A stretch of DNA of 64,000 nucleotides from Eubacterium sp. 14-2 (GTDB lineage Bacteria; Bacillota; Clostridia; Lachnospirales; Lachnospiraceae): the NCBI RefSeq assembly GCF_000403845.2, contig NZ_KE159569.1, positions 125,472 through 189,471 of the forward strand, in the 5' to 3' direction. Under the pieces are notes generated by a model. That model saw only the letters and a program-made list of their open reading frames with translations, made no database searches and was not told the origin of the DNA. Positions 43,415 to 51,431 of the stretch are shown one piece after another (position 1 is the first letter of the stretch; every line of letters begins with the position of its first letter). The translations under genes and the position numbers were made by a program.

Positions 43415-44455
43415 TCAGTTCTCCCGGGCGGCCGCATCTATCGTTTTTACACTTTCCCCCTGTACCAGATGAAATGGTATAATTTCATGTACGGGCACAG
43501 GTTCCATGTCTATATTCTGTAATAATATTTCCACACTCCTTACCGCCAGAACCTGATACTGCTGCTGAATGGTGGTAAGTTTCGGATTGTAATACTCCGC
43601 CATGGTAATTCCGTCAAATCCCATGACAGAAATATCTTCCGGCACCCGGCGGCCGCTGTCAATAACAGCTCTGATTGCCCCCACAGCCGTCACATCACTC
43701 ATGGCAAACACTGCGGTGATGTCTGTTGCCTTCTCCAGAAGACGTTTCATGGCCCCATAAGCACTTTCATAAGAGAAACTTGCTTTTTCATAGTACTTAT
43801 GTTCCTCAAAAGGAACCTGATGTTTCTGAAAACTTCTGACACATCCGGAATATCTCTGTTTACTGGTATGGGACAGTGAAAAATCACCTCCCAGTATTCC
43901 GATCTTCTTATGCCCCTGCCTGATCAGATGATCTATGGCGAATTCTCCTGCCGCTTCATCATCTGTGGCCACACTGGATAAATTATCAAATCCCAGAGCT
44001 GCCCCCTGGTTGGTAACCAGGACGCATGGGACATTTATTTTCTGAAATGACTGCTCAAAGAATACGGGATTGCCTCCCAGAAACAGCATGCCCCGCGGCT
44101 TGTGTTCCCGGCAGACAATCGCAGCCTCTTCCACTTCGTTATCATTTTCATCAATATAATTGATGCTCACCGTATACCTGGTGGCCTCCACTTTTTTCTG
44201 TATGGCCTCCACAATACTGGCAAAAAGCATATTGGAAGTACCTTTCACCAGCACTGCGATGGTCTTACTGCTGTTTTGTTTCAGATGTTTGGCATTGTTA
44301 TTGGGCACAAAATGACGTGCTGCCACGATTTCCGTAATTCTCTTTTTCGCCTCCGGACTTACGTCTCTGCGGTTGTTCAGCACTCTGGACACGGTGCTCA
44401 CCGAATATCCGGATTCTCTTGCAATATCTTTGATGGTCAACATATCATTTTTCAC
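43415..44455 (-). CDS. LacI-family transcriptional regulator
   Basis: 346 residues. The HTH is LTIKDIARESGYSVSTVSRVLN (about 5-26), followed by the hinge helix AKHLKQNSSK. The ligand-binding domain is of the periplasmic-binding type. It lies between the malQ gene and the permease gene, 13 bases from the latter, so it probably controls the whole set, with an unknown sugar as inducer. The sugar-binding residues cannot be assigned by eye. Confidence 0.92.
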   Translation of the reverse strand: MKNDMLTIKDIARESGYSVSTVSRVLNNRRDVSPEAKKRITEIVAARHFVPNNNAKHLKQNSSKTIAVLVKGTSNMLFASIVEAIQKKVEATRYTVSINYIDENDNEVEEAAIVCREHKPRGMLFLGGNPVFFEQSFQKINVPCVLVTNQGAALGFDNLSSVATDDEAAGEFAIDHLIRQGHKKIGILGGDFSLSHTSKQRYSGCVRSFQKHQVPFEEHKYYEKASFSYESAYGAMKRLLEKATDITAVFAMSDVTAVGAIRAVIDSGRRVPEDISVMGFDGITMAEYYNPKLTTIQQQYQVLAVRSVEILLQNIDMEPVPVHEIIPFHLVQGESVKTIDAAAREN

Positions 44456-44468
44456 CTTATCTTAAAGT

Positions 44469-45308
44469 CTAGCCTTTTACCGCGCCTGCCACAACACCTT
44501 CAATGATGTGTTTCTGACATGCCATGTAAAATACGATAATCGGGATAATCGCCAGCACCAGCATAGCCATCATGGCTCCCATATCCACAGAACCATATCC
44601 GCCTTTCAGATACTGAATGGCAATGGGAATGGTTTTCCAGCGTTTGATATCCAGTACCAGGTATGGAAGCAGATAGTCATTCCAGATCCACATCGCCTGA
44701 AGAATTGCCACAGTAATACAGGTAGGTTTCAGAATTGGAAATACAATCTGGAAAAATGTCTGAATGGGCGTACAGCCGTCAATCATGGCAGCTTCCTCAA
44801 TTTCCAGCGGAATACTCCGCACAAAACCACAGAACATAAACACTGCCAGGCCGGCTCCAAATCCCAGATATACTAATATAATACCAACCGGGCTGGATAA
44901 ATGCAACATATTTGCTAATTTTGACAGCGTAAACATTACCATCTGGAATGGTACAATCATGGAAAACAGGCATAAATAATACATTCCGGAAGAAAATTTA
45001 GATTTCACCCTGGATATGTACCATGCACACATAGAAGTACATAAAATAATAACCGCTACCGAAAATACAGTGATAAACAGAGAATTTTTAAATGCGTCAA
45101 AGAAATGGATTTTCTCCATTCCATTGGCATAATTATCCCATTTTACAAACATTTTGTCTGTGGGAATATCAAAAGGTTTCCGACTGATATAAACTTTCTT
45201 TTTAAAAGAATTAATCAGTACCAGTAAAATCGGAAATACCCATGCAACAGAAAGTAAACTGAAAAATATGGTATAAATCCATCCGTGTTTTGCTTTTCTT
45301 ACACCCAT
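44469..45308 (-). CDS. carbohydrate ABC transporter permease (MalG-like)
   Basis: 279 residues with six membrane helices. The EAA loop is EIEEAAMIDGCTPIQTFFQIVFPILKP, the contact with the ATPase. The N-terminal KVYISRKPFDIPTDKMFVKWDNYAN is typical of MalG partners in the CUT1 family. It overlaps the MalF-like gene by one base (45308), in an operon that lacks an ATPase gene. Confidence 0.93.
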   Translation of the reverse strand: MGVRKAKHGWIYTIFFSLLSVAWVFPILLVLINSFKKKVYISRKPFDIPTDKMFVKWDNYANGMEKIHFFDAFKNSLFITVFSVAVIILCTSMCAWYISRVKSKFSSGMYYLCLFSMIVPFQMVMFTLSKLANMLHLSSPVGIILVYLGFGAGLAVFMFCGFVRSIPLEIEEAAMIDGCTPIQTFFQIVFPILKPTCITVAILQAMWIWNDYLLPYLVLDIKRWKTIPIAIQYLKGGYGSVDMGAMMAMLVLAIIPIIVFYMACQKHIIEGVVAGAVKG

Positions 45309-46150
45309 TACTGCTGCACCTCCTTACGTCTTGTAAGATAGTTCTGTCCAACTGCAATCAACGCTACCAGAATAAAGAATATAACAGCTTTTGCCTGGCC
45401 TACGCCCTCAAATCCTGACCGTCCATAGAACGTGTTGAAAATGTTCAGTGCCAGCAGTTCCGACATGTTGGAAGGTTCTCCATTAGTCAGCGCCAGGTTC
45501 TGGTCAAAGAGCTTGAATCCGTTGGTCAGTGTCAGAAATGTACAGATGGTAATGGAAGGCATTACCATTGGAATGGTTACATTCTTTAAAATCTGAGCAT
45601 TGGTGGCACCGTCAATTTTGGCTGCCTCAATCAGCTCGCCCGGAATATTCTGAATACCGGAAATATAGATAATCATCATATATCCAATCTGCTGCCAGCA
45701 CATCAGAATAACCAGTCCCCAGAAGCCATACGCTGAATTATAGGTCAGTGTTTTCTGGAAATGCGCCAGAATACCGTTTAACAGTAACTGCCAGATATAT
45801 CCAAGAACAATACCGCCGATCAGGTTCGGCATGAAAAATACGGTTCGGAAAATATTTGTTCCCTTAATTCCCTTTGTTAAAAGCATCGCGATTGCAAATG
45901 CCAGTACGTTAATCAATAACACGGACACAACAGTAAATGCGGCAGTATACCAGAGTGCGTGCCCAAATGTTTTGTCTGTAAATATTTTAAAATAATTACT
46001 GATACCTACAAATTTTGCATCGGTAACTGTTGTAAACTTGCAAAATGATAAATAGATACCCATAAGAAAAGGAACTATGAATCCAATTGTAAATGCTACC
46101 AGAGTCGGCAGTGCAAAAACAGGAAAATATTTTTTAAGTGATTTTTGCAT
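45308..46150 (-). CDS. sugar ABC transporter permease (MalF-like)
   Basis: 280 residues with six membrane helices. The EAA loop is ELIEAAKIDGATNAQILKNVTIPMVMP. The size and first helix (FALPTLVAFTIGFIVPFLMGIYLSF) match CUT1 MalF-type components of the shorter kind. It pairs with the MalG-like permease. A GC-rich hairpin (46176-46197) separates it from the binding-protein gene and may lower permease expression relative to the binding protein. Confidence 0.93.
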   Translation of the reverse strand: MQKSLKKYFPVFALPTLVAFTIGFIVPFLMGIYLSFCKFTTVTDAKFVGISNYFKIFTDKTFGHALWYTAAFTVVSVLLINVLAFAIAMLLTKGIKGTNIFRTVFFMPNLIGGIVLGYIWQLLLNGILAHFQKTLTYNSAYGFWGLVILMCWQQIGYMMIIYISGIQNIPGELIEAAKIDGATNAQILKNVTIPMVMPSITICTFLTLTNGFKLFDQNLALTNGEPSNMSELLALNIFNTFYGRSGFEGVGQAKAVIFFILVALIAVGQNYLTRRKEVQQ

Positions 46151-46175
46151 AAATTACCTCCCACGTTCTGAAAAT

Positions 46176-46197
46176 GGGGGTGGCGCTTACCACCCCC
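46176..46197 (-). terminator. intercistronic hairpin between binding protein and permease genes
   Basis: GGGGGTGG (46176-46183) pairs with CCACCCCC (46190-46197). No U-run follows on the minus strand, so it may attenuate or protect the upstream message rather than fully stop transcription. Confidence 0.65.
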
Positions 46198-46231
46198 GTA
46201 TTTCTTTTTCTATATGTTCTGCAGTGAAATC

Positions 46232-47638
46232 TTATTCGCTTACTGCCTGAACTTCTGCTGCCCATCCGTCAACAAATGCTGTTTTTACTGCATCCCATTC
46301 GCCCGTGCCCTGTGCATACTCAAGCAATGCGCTTCCAACACCGTTTTTCCAGTTTTCAGAAGGCATTGTGGTGAAGCACCATGCAACCGTAGCGTGTCCT
46401 GCGTCAATGTCTTCCTGAGAAGCTGCTACCAGCGGATTTGCCGGCTGATATTCATCGGTAAAGGTGGAGAACGGAGTTACAAATCCCATTTCATCCCGGA
46501 AAGAAGTACGTCCTTCGTCAGATGTGATAACCCATTCTACAAATGCCAGTGTTGCGTCGATATCTTCCTGAGAAGCATTTTTGTTTACACACCAGTAGTT
46601 TTCAGAACCGGTGCAGAGTCCCTGATTTTCTTCTCCTTCTGCTCCGATGTAAATCGGCAGCATACCGAGGTCTTCATCTGCTACTTCGTTATCTTTGATG
46701 TCATTGTAAGCCCATGTACCATTCTGATAGAATACTGCTTCACCCATTGCAAATTCTGCCGCTGCGTCTTCACCGGTCATGCTGGACAGCATGGTAGATT
46801 CTACGGTAGAGTCTGTAATGTACAGATCCCACATATTTTTATAATTGTCAAGATAGGTTCCCTTAATTGCGTCAGTAGTCTCAATGTTATCCGCCTGATA
46901 TTCATAATAAATCGGAATATTTGCCAAATGGGTCTTGAATCTCCAGTCAGAAGAGGAATCCATACCTGCAGAAGTAAATGCACCGTTGATTCCCAGGTCG
47001 TCTTTCTTTGCCTGAATATCATCTGCTACTTCTTTTAATTTTGCAAAACTGTTGATTTCAGAAGCGTCTTTGATTTTAGCTCCGTCCATTGCACAGTAGT
47101 CAGCCAACAGTTTCTTGTTATAAATCAGACCATATGTTTCAATAACGTATGCAATACCCTGCACTTCGCCGGAATCAGCAATCAGTGCAAAATCATCGCT
47201 CTTTAAGTTCTTGTAAAGTGCGCTGTCCTTTAAGTCATAGCAGTAATCTGCCCAGGAAGCAAGTCCTACCGGTCCGTTTACCTGGAACAGGGTGGGAGCT
47301 TCTTCTTTTGCCATCTCAGATTTCAGAGTGGACTCATAAGTTCCGGAAGCTGCTGTCTCTACCGTTACAGGAACACCTGTCTGCTCGGTGTAAGTCTCTG
47401 CCAGAGCTTTCCACTGATCTGCCTGCTCCGGTTTGAAGTTCAGATAATACACAGCGCCGTCCCCGCTGGCTGCCTGGCTGTCATCCTTGCTTTCTTCCTG
47501 GCTGTCATCCTTGCTCTCTTCTGTGGTGCTTCCATTGTTATCAGAAGCGTCCTTGTTTCCGTTGTTGCTTCCGCAGCCGGTTACCATAGTTGCTGCCATC
47601 GCTGCTACCAGCATCAATGATACTAATTTCTTCTTCAT
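46232..47638 (-). CDS. sugar-binding lipoprotein of ABC transporter
   Basis: 468 residues from the ATG at 47638, which has AGGAGG upstream (an open frame to 47728 covers the tandem repeats in the leader and is probably untranslated or a leader peptide). The lipobox MVTGC puts lipidated Cys at 22. A Ser/Glu-rich linker (SNNGNKD...ESKDDSQ repeated) precedes a CUT1 extracellular solute-binding fold. Acidic composition is typical. It delivers sugar (probably oligosaccharide) to the MalF/MalG permeases downstream. The precise sugar is unknown. Confidence 0.93.
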   Translation of the reverse strand: MKKKLVSLMLVAAMAATMVTGCGSNNGNKDASDNNGSTTEESKDDSQEESKDDSQAASGDGAVYYLNFKPEQADQWKALAETYTEQTGVPVTVETAASGTYESTLKSEMAKEEAPTLFQVNGPVGLASWADYCYDLKDSALYKNLKSDDFALIADSGEVQGIAYVIETYGLIYNKKLLADYCAMDGAKIKDASEINSFAKLKEVADDIQAKKDDLGINGAFTSAGMDSSSDWRFKTHLANIPIYYEYQADNIETTDAIKGTYLDNYKNMWDLYITDSTVESTMLSSMTGEDAAAEFAMGEAVFYQNGTWAYNDIKDNEVADEDLGMLPIYIGAEGEENQGLCTGSENYWCVNKNASQEDIDATLAFVEWVITSDEGRTSFRDEMGFVTPFSTFTDEYQPANPLVAASQEDIDAGHATVAWCFTTMPSENWKNGVGSALLEYAQGTGEWDAVKTAFVDGWAAEVQAVSE

Positions 47639-47672
47639 CTTACATCCTCCTGTTGTTTTGTTTTTTGAAAAC

Positions 47673-47720
47673 TTTCCTGGAATCTTTACCGGTAACCTTT
47701 CCGGTAACTTTCCCGGTAAC
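47673..47720. repeat. four 12-bp tandem repeats in the binding-protein leader
   Basis: Units at 47673-47684, 47685-47696, 47697-47708 and 47709-47720 share the form GTTACCGGNAAA on the minus strand; the first is the most diverged. They lie between the promoter and the ribosome site of the binding-protein gene. Confidence 0.9.
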
Positions 47721-47739
47721 GTTTTCATCTGATGTGGTC

Positions 47740-47768
47740 AGTATACCTCCATTCGCAAAAAAATGCAA
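47740..47768 (-). promoter_or_regulatory. sigma-A promoter of the sugar ABC operon
   Basis: On the minus strand TTGCAT (47763-47768), 17 bases, then TATACT (47740-47745), with transcription expected to start near 47733, directly before the four tandem repeats. An imperfect palindrome TAACAACGAAAGTTA lies just upstream (about 47780-47800) and could be an operator for the LacI regulator. Confidence 0.75.
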
Positions 47769-47899
47769 CATCATTTTTAACTTTCGTTGTTACTTTGTAG
47801 ATTATATACAGTTTTGCATGTTGATTTTTGTAGGATTTTAACAACAGAGAAAAGCAGATTTGGAAAAATGAGGGTCAGAACGCACTTTTATGATTTAAT

Positions 47900-48212
47900 G
47901 TGACAGGTTGTTTCCTGTAAGATAAAAAAGAATGCACATTCTCCGCGCGCGAGCGGATTGCACAGCAATAAACATCGACCCCGCGAGCTGCGCATCATTG
48001 TTTTTTCTTCTACAGGAAATCCAGAGGAATTTCCTATAAGAGAACAAAGCGGACAGGTCCGCAGGGGCTCCCTGAATCCCTCACCCATAAGGGACCTGGA
48101 CGGTTTGCTGCGCCGAGTGCGGTCGCTTTAGCGACATCTTCTATTCGCACGAGCGCGCATCATTGTTTTTTTCTTCTACAGGAAATCCAGAGGAATTTCC
48201 TGTAGAAGAAAA
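47900..48212. repeat. composite dispersed repeat (hairpin, module II, hairpin)
   Basis: Reading left to right: a half hairpin with TTTCCTGTAAGATAAAAAAG (47910-47930), the palindrome-rich core with CCGC...GCGG (47931-48000), a hairpin with loop CCAGAGGA (about 48001-48037), module II starting AGAACAAAGCGGACAGG (48042-48152), and a last perfect 18-bp stem, 48169-48186 with 48195-48212. The same modules occur at 8.95-9.27 kb in a different order. This fills the 621-base gap upstream of the binding-protein gene, together with its promoter; the rest (47770-47899) shows nothing I can name. No protein is likely. Confidence 0.85.
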
Positions 48213-48259
48213 GAGCTGACATGCCCCGGCATTATCAGCTCTTTTTCTGTATCTCTTTA

Positions 48260-48574
48260 TCAGTAGTAAACCACTCCATACTGTGCATAAAAATTCATAC
48301 AGTATTCCAGAATTCCCATGCCTGCCGCAAAACAGGCCAGAAGGAATACAAGGAAAATAGCACCTTTATCATATTTAAGAATTTCCTCCTGTTCCTCTTC
48401 CCGCTTCATATTGGAGGCAATAAGCTCTCCGCCCAGAGCAATGAGAATCAGGGGCCACAATTTCATGATAATTTCCAGAGACAGGGGCGGATAAAACATA
48501 TGCACCATAAATAAAATTCCAAAAAATATCATCAGGATTCCACAGGTAATGCTTCCAACTCTTCTGGTCCTCAT
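48260..48574 (-). CDS. small membrane protein of the sigma operon
   Basis: 104 residues with a basic start (MRTRRVGSITCG) and three or four hydrophobic segments (ILMIFFGILFMVHMF, LIALGGELIA, GAIFLVFLLACFAAGMGI). It resembles the membrane part of LiaI/LiaF-like proteins of envelope-stress systems, but this is weak. It overlaps the gene before it by four bases (ATGA) and is last in the four-gene unit that starts with the sigma factor. Confidence 0.82.
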   Translation of the reverse strand: MRTRRVGSITCGILMIFFGILFMVHMFYPPLSLEIIMKLWPLILIALGGELIASNMKREEEQEEILKYDKGAIFLVFLLACFAAGMGILEYCMNFYAQYGVVYY

Positions 48575-49107
48575 TTCATCAGCTCCTCCTGCTTTTCTTC
48601 TTTTTCCTCAAGTTCCCTTTTCTTGCCGCGAATCAGATAGATTCCGCCCAGTATCATCAATATGCTTACGCATACTCTGGGAACGCTGTCCATAATATTC
48701 CAGTAAAGTTCACCCGGAATCAGCCAGCGCAGGTAATCCATCATATATTCCCACAACATGGCTGCCCCGATAATAATCAAAGCTGCTGCCAGAATATTAT
48801 TTCGCTTTCTGTCCCATTTTGCCATCGGTACCACTCTGTCCAGATGAAACAGATAATCATCTTCCAGTGCATAAAATTCCTCATCTGACATTCCCCGGAT
48901 ATTGTGAACATTGAAAAAGCTGTAGCACCACAGAATAGGCAGTATGAAAAGTACCGGCCCGATATTTAAAAATGCTGCCAGGAAAATCAGCATCCAGAAC
49001 ACTGCCATAATACTGACCCCCTGTTTCATAAACCCCATGTACATTTCTCCTGCTCCCGGTATCAGGGAAAAGCAAAAGGCTAAAAATCCGTTTCTTTTCT
49101 TTGTCAT
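48571..49107 (-). CDS. membrane protein of the sigma operon, TM2-like start
   Basis: 178 residues. The N-terminus GFLAFCFSLIPGAGEMYMGFMKQG resembles TM2 domains (helix, GAG-MY-G turn, helix). It continues with further helices and an EEKEEKQEELMK tail. Function unknown; probably a target or sensor of the sigma system. ATG overlaps the anti-sigma stop, and its stop overlaps the next start, both as ATGA. Confidence 0.85.
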   Translation of the reverse strand: MTKKRNGFLAFCFSLIPGAGEMYMGFMKQGVSIMAVFWMLIFLAAFLNIGPVLFILPILWCYSFFNVHNIRGMSDEEFYALEDDYLFHLDRVVPMAKWDRKRNNILAAALIIIGAAMLWEYMMDYLRWLIPGELYWNIMDSVPRVCVSILMILGGIYLIRGKKRELEEKEEKQEELMK

Positions 49108-49772
49108 CTTGTTACCTCCTGATTTCTTTCATTTACAGAATCATCCATTTCTATGCGGAATAATCCGCTGCTGATATCATTTAACAGTCCTGTAATCTCT
49201 TTACTGTGCCGTTTCAGCCTGCCCACAACACTTTCTTCTCTCTCCTGGCTTTCCTGTGCCTGTTCTGTCCGGTAATTTTCCGAAAAGTCCCGATCCATAT
49301 TCTGTACATTGGCTGTAACTGTCAGCAGAAAAATGGAAGCTGCCACTGCAAGCCCCACTTTCAGGCTGTAAATCATAAGCTGTACCTGCCTGGAAGTTTC
49401 CTTCAGCTTCACAGAAGCCTGTACATTAAGCTGTCGGGTTCTGCTCAGTATTTCTTCTTTCAGATACCGGGGCGGTTCTTCTGAAACAGTCTTTCTGAAC
49501 AATTGGCATTCTTCTGATTCTCCGTCAGAAATCATCTGTCTGCCCGGTTCCTCATATTCCAAAAATCCTTCTTCCATCCAGCTTCCAAACTGTTCCGCAC
49601 AGAAGGTACAGGCTCCGACATGGGTGAAAAAATCTGTCTCTTCCGGCTCTTTCAGTTTTCCCTCCTGCCAGTCGCAGAACAGGTCTCTGGTAATGTGAAT
49701 CGTTCTGAGCCCAGGCTCCCTTTGTTCCGTCTGTTCGGTATAAGTTCTTTCTTCCGTATGGTTATTTTTCAT
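49104..49772 (-). CDS. putative anti-sigma factor, single-pass membrane protein
   Basis: 222 residues. The N-terminal part has a degenerate zinc-binding H-x3-C-x2-C motif (HVGACTFC), as in ZAS-type anti-sigma factors. A membrane helix lies at about 145-165 (VGLAVAASIFLLTVTANV), and an outer acidic region contains many Glu. It follows the sigma gene with a four-base ATGA overlap, the normal arrangement for an ECF sigma and its anti-sigma factor. Identification rests on context and the motif. Confidence 0.82.
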   Translation of the reverse strand: MKNNHTEERTYTEQTEQREPGLRTIHITRDLFCDWQEGKLKEPEETDFFTHVGACTFCAEQFGSWMEEGFLEYEEPGRQMISDGESEECQLFRKTVSEEPPRYLKEEILSRTRQLNVQASVKLKETSRQVQLMIYSLKVGLAVAASIFLLTVTANVQNMDRDFSENYRTEQAQESQEREESVVGRLKRHSKEITGLLNDISSGLFRIEMDDSVNERNQEVTR

Positions 49773-50305
49773 CCGGCTGCCCTCCCTTCCACTATTTTAC
49801 GAATCATGGCTTTGGCCCGGTAAATCTGAGTCTGGACTGTCCTGATTCCTTTCTCTGACTCCTGGGCAATTTCCCTGGCTGTTTTCTCCCGGTAAAAATG
49901 TTCTGTGGCAACTTCCTTATAGGGGCTTTTCAGACTCTGACAGACAGTGTAGACATACTCTTTGGATTCCCGTCTTAAATAAGCCTCCTCCGGACTTTCC
50001 CCGTGATCCTTTAGCTCTTCAAAATAAGTATCTTCTTTCGGTTCACTGCGCCGTTTTGCACTTTTCAGAAAATCAAGCCCTTTGTTTGTGGCAATTTTAC
50101 AAATCCATGCCTTTTCATAATCTTTCTGAAAGGTGGCAAGATTTTTATAAACAGATAAAAAAGTTTCCTGTGTCAGATCTTCCGCGTCAAACTGGTTTCC
50201 TGTCATCTTAAAGCAAATGGAATATACCAGCCTTTCGTATGTATCCAGCAGGTAACCAAAATATGCTTCTTTATCGATTCTATCCGCCTCCTTTCGATTT
50301 CTCAC
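49769..50305 (-). CDS. ECF-family RNA polymerase sigma factor
   Basis: 178 residues from a GTG at 50305. Region 2 (GYLLDTYERLVYSICFKMTGNQFDAEDLTQETFLSVY) and region 4 (EVATEHFYREKTAREIAQESEKGIRTVQTQIYRAKAMIR) are clear. Start choice is odd: the GTG has no ribosome site, while AGGAGG lies inside the frame eight bases before an ATC codon at 50278. The sigma factor is first in a unit with its anti-sigma and two membrane proteins. It probably responds to envelope stress; its targets are unknown. Two AAACTTTT motifs upstream may be its own -35 element. Confidence 0.92.
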   Translation of the reverse strand: MRNRKEADRIDKEAYFGYLLDTYERLVYSICFKMTGNQFDAEDLTQETFLSVYKNLATFQKDYEKAWICKIATNKGLDFLKSAKRRSEPKEDTYFEELKDHGESPEEAYLRRESKEYVYTVCQSLKSPYKEVATEHFYREKTAREIAQESEKGIRTVQTQIYRAKAMIRKIVEGRAAG

Positions 50306-50358
50306 TGTCTGTCATTTATCTATAACGAAGGTACAGGGCAGATGACTTCAATATTTTC

Positions 50359-50382
50359 AAAAGTTTTCAAAAAAGTTTTTTC
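50359..50382 (-). promoter_or_regulatory. two AAACTTTT motifs, possible autoregulated ECF -35 elements
   Basis: On the minus strand AAAACTTTT (50359-50367) and a second copy, AAAACTTTTTT (about 50370-50381), lie upstream of the sigma gene. Some clostridial ECF sigmas recognise AAACTTTT-like -35 elements. The matching -10 was not established. Confidence 0.35.
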
Positions 50383-50430
50383 AGATGTATTTCCGGTTCT
50401 GCATATCCTTCAAATGTTTTTTTCCATAAT

Positions 50431-50463
50431 AACAGCAGTCAGGCTGCAAACCTGACTGCTGTT
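50431..50463 (-). terminator. hairpin after sdaAA
   Basis: AACAGCAGTCAGG (50431-50443) pairs with CCTGACTGCTGTT (50451-50463), a 13-bp perfect stem with a seven-base loop, 33 bases after the sdaAA stop on the minus strand. The U-tract on that side is weak (TTATTATGG). Confidence 0.75.
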
Positions 50464-50495
50464 GTTTCTGATTGTTGTTACGTTCTGCTTTTCTG

Positions 50496-51431
50496 TCATT
50501 TTCCCCTCAGGTCTCTGTTCCTGTCAGACTTTCGGTATCCCGGCGTTCCTCTTTCTTCCTCCGGCCTCGCCAGTTCCTCCATAACTTTCAGCCCTGTGGG
50601 CGTTGCGGCAAGGCCTCCTTCTCCTGTCTCTTTCAGGGAACAGGGCAGGGCCATCCCTATGGTTCGCATGGCGTCGATTACTTCGTCCGGCGGTATCCGG
50701 CTGGTAATCCCGGCCATGGCCAGATCTGCGCTGGCAACAGCGTTCACAGCCCCAATCACATTCCGTTTCACACAGGGCACTTCCACCAGACCTGCCACCG
50801 GGTCGCAGACCAGCCCAAGAAGCCCCTTCAGCGCCATGGCGCTGGCATGGACAATTTCCTGTTCTCCGCCGCCCATCAGATATGCAAGGCCTCCGGCGGC
50901 CATGGCACTGGCACTTCCGATTTCTGCCTGACAGCCTCCTGTGGCCCCTGCAATAAATGCCCGTTCTGCGATAACGGTGCCAATACCTGCCGCGGTAAAC
51001 ATGGCTTCTGTCATCTTTTCGTCAGATACATCAAAATATTTCTGATAAGTGAGAAAAACTGCCGGCATCACACCGCAGGAGCCTGCTGTGGGAGCTGCCA
51101 CAATCCGTTTCATGCAGGCATTGGACTCTCCCATTTTCAGCGCCCGTATCATGACCTCGCTCATAAAACTGCCGGAAATGGTTTTTCCGGCCTTTAAGGC
51201 TTCTTCCAGCTTCTGTCCGTCATTTCCCACCAGGCCGCTGGCAGATTTCATGGTTCCGTCATAGGATTCGTCTGCCCTTCCCATGGTGTCATACATGTGC
51301 CGCATGGCAGTAAAGGATTCCTCCTCTGATACCATGCGTTCTGACATGTCATCTTCCAGCACAATACGGAAAAAAGGCTTTTTCTGTTCTGCGGCAGCAG
51401 TTACAATTTCTTTCAGGGACTGAAAACTCAT
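50496..51431 (-). CDS. sdaAA: L-serine dehydratase, iron-sulfur-dependent, alpha subunit
   Basis: 311 residues. The enzyme deaminates serine to pyruvate with a [4Fe-4S] cluster. Cys 119 in GSCGVMPAV, the later CDPVAGLVEVPC pair and the G-rich GGLAYLMGGGEQEI region match the alpha subunit of the two-subunit clostridial type. The tail (EEERGTPGYRKSDRNRDLRGK) is longer than usual. It overlaps sdaAB by four bases (ATGA). Confidence 0.95.
   Translation of the reverse strand: MSFQSLKEIVTAAAEQKKPFFRIVLEDDMSERMVSEEESFTAMRHMYDTMGRADESYDGTMKSASGLVGNDGQKLEEALKAGKTISGSFMSEVMIRALKMGESNACMKRIVAAPTAGSCGVMPAVFLTYQKYFDVSDEKMTEAMFTAAGIGTVIAERAFIAGATGGCQAEIGSASAMAAGGLAYLMGGGEQEIVHASAMALKGLLGLVCDPVAGLVEVPCVKRNVIGAVNAVASADLAMAGITSRIPPDEVIDAMRTIGMALPCSLKETGEGGLAATPTGLKVMEELARPEEERGTPGYRKSDRNRDLRGK

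Noticed and set aside
47888-48088. 66-residue open frame on the minus strand
   Set aside because: It is translated from the composite repeat, shares its peptide with the 31.8 kb copy only because the DNA is repeated, and has no start signals.
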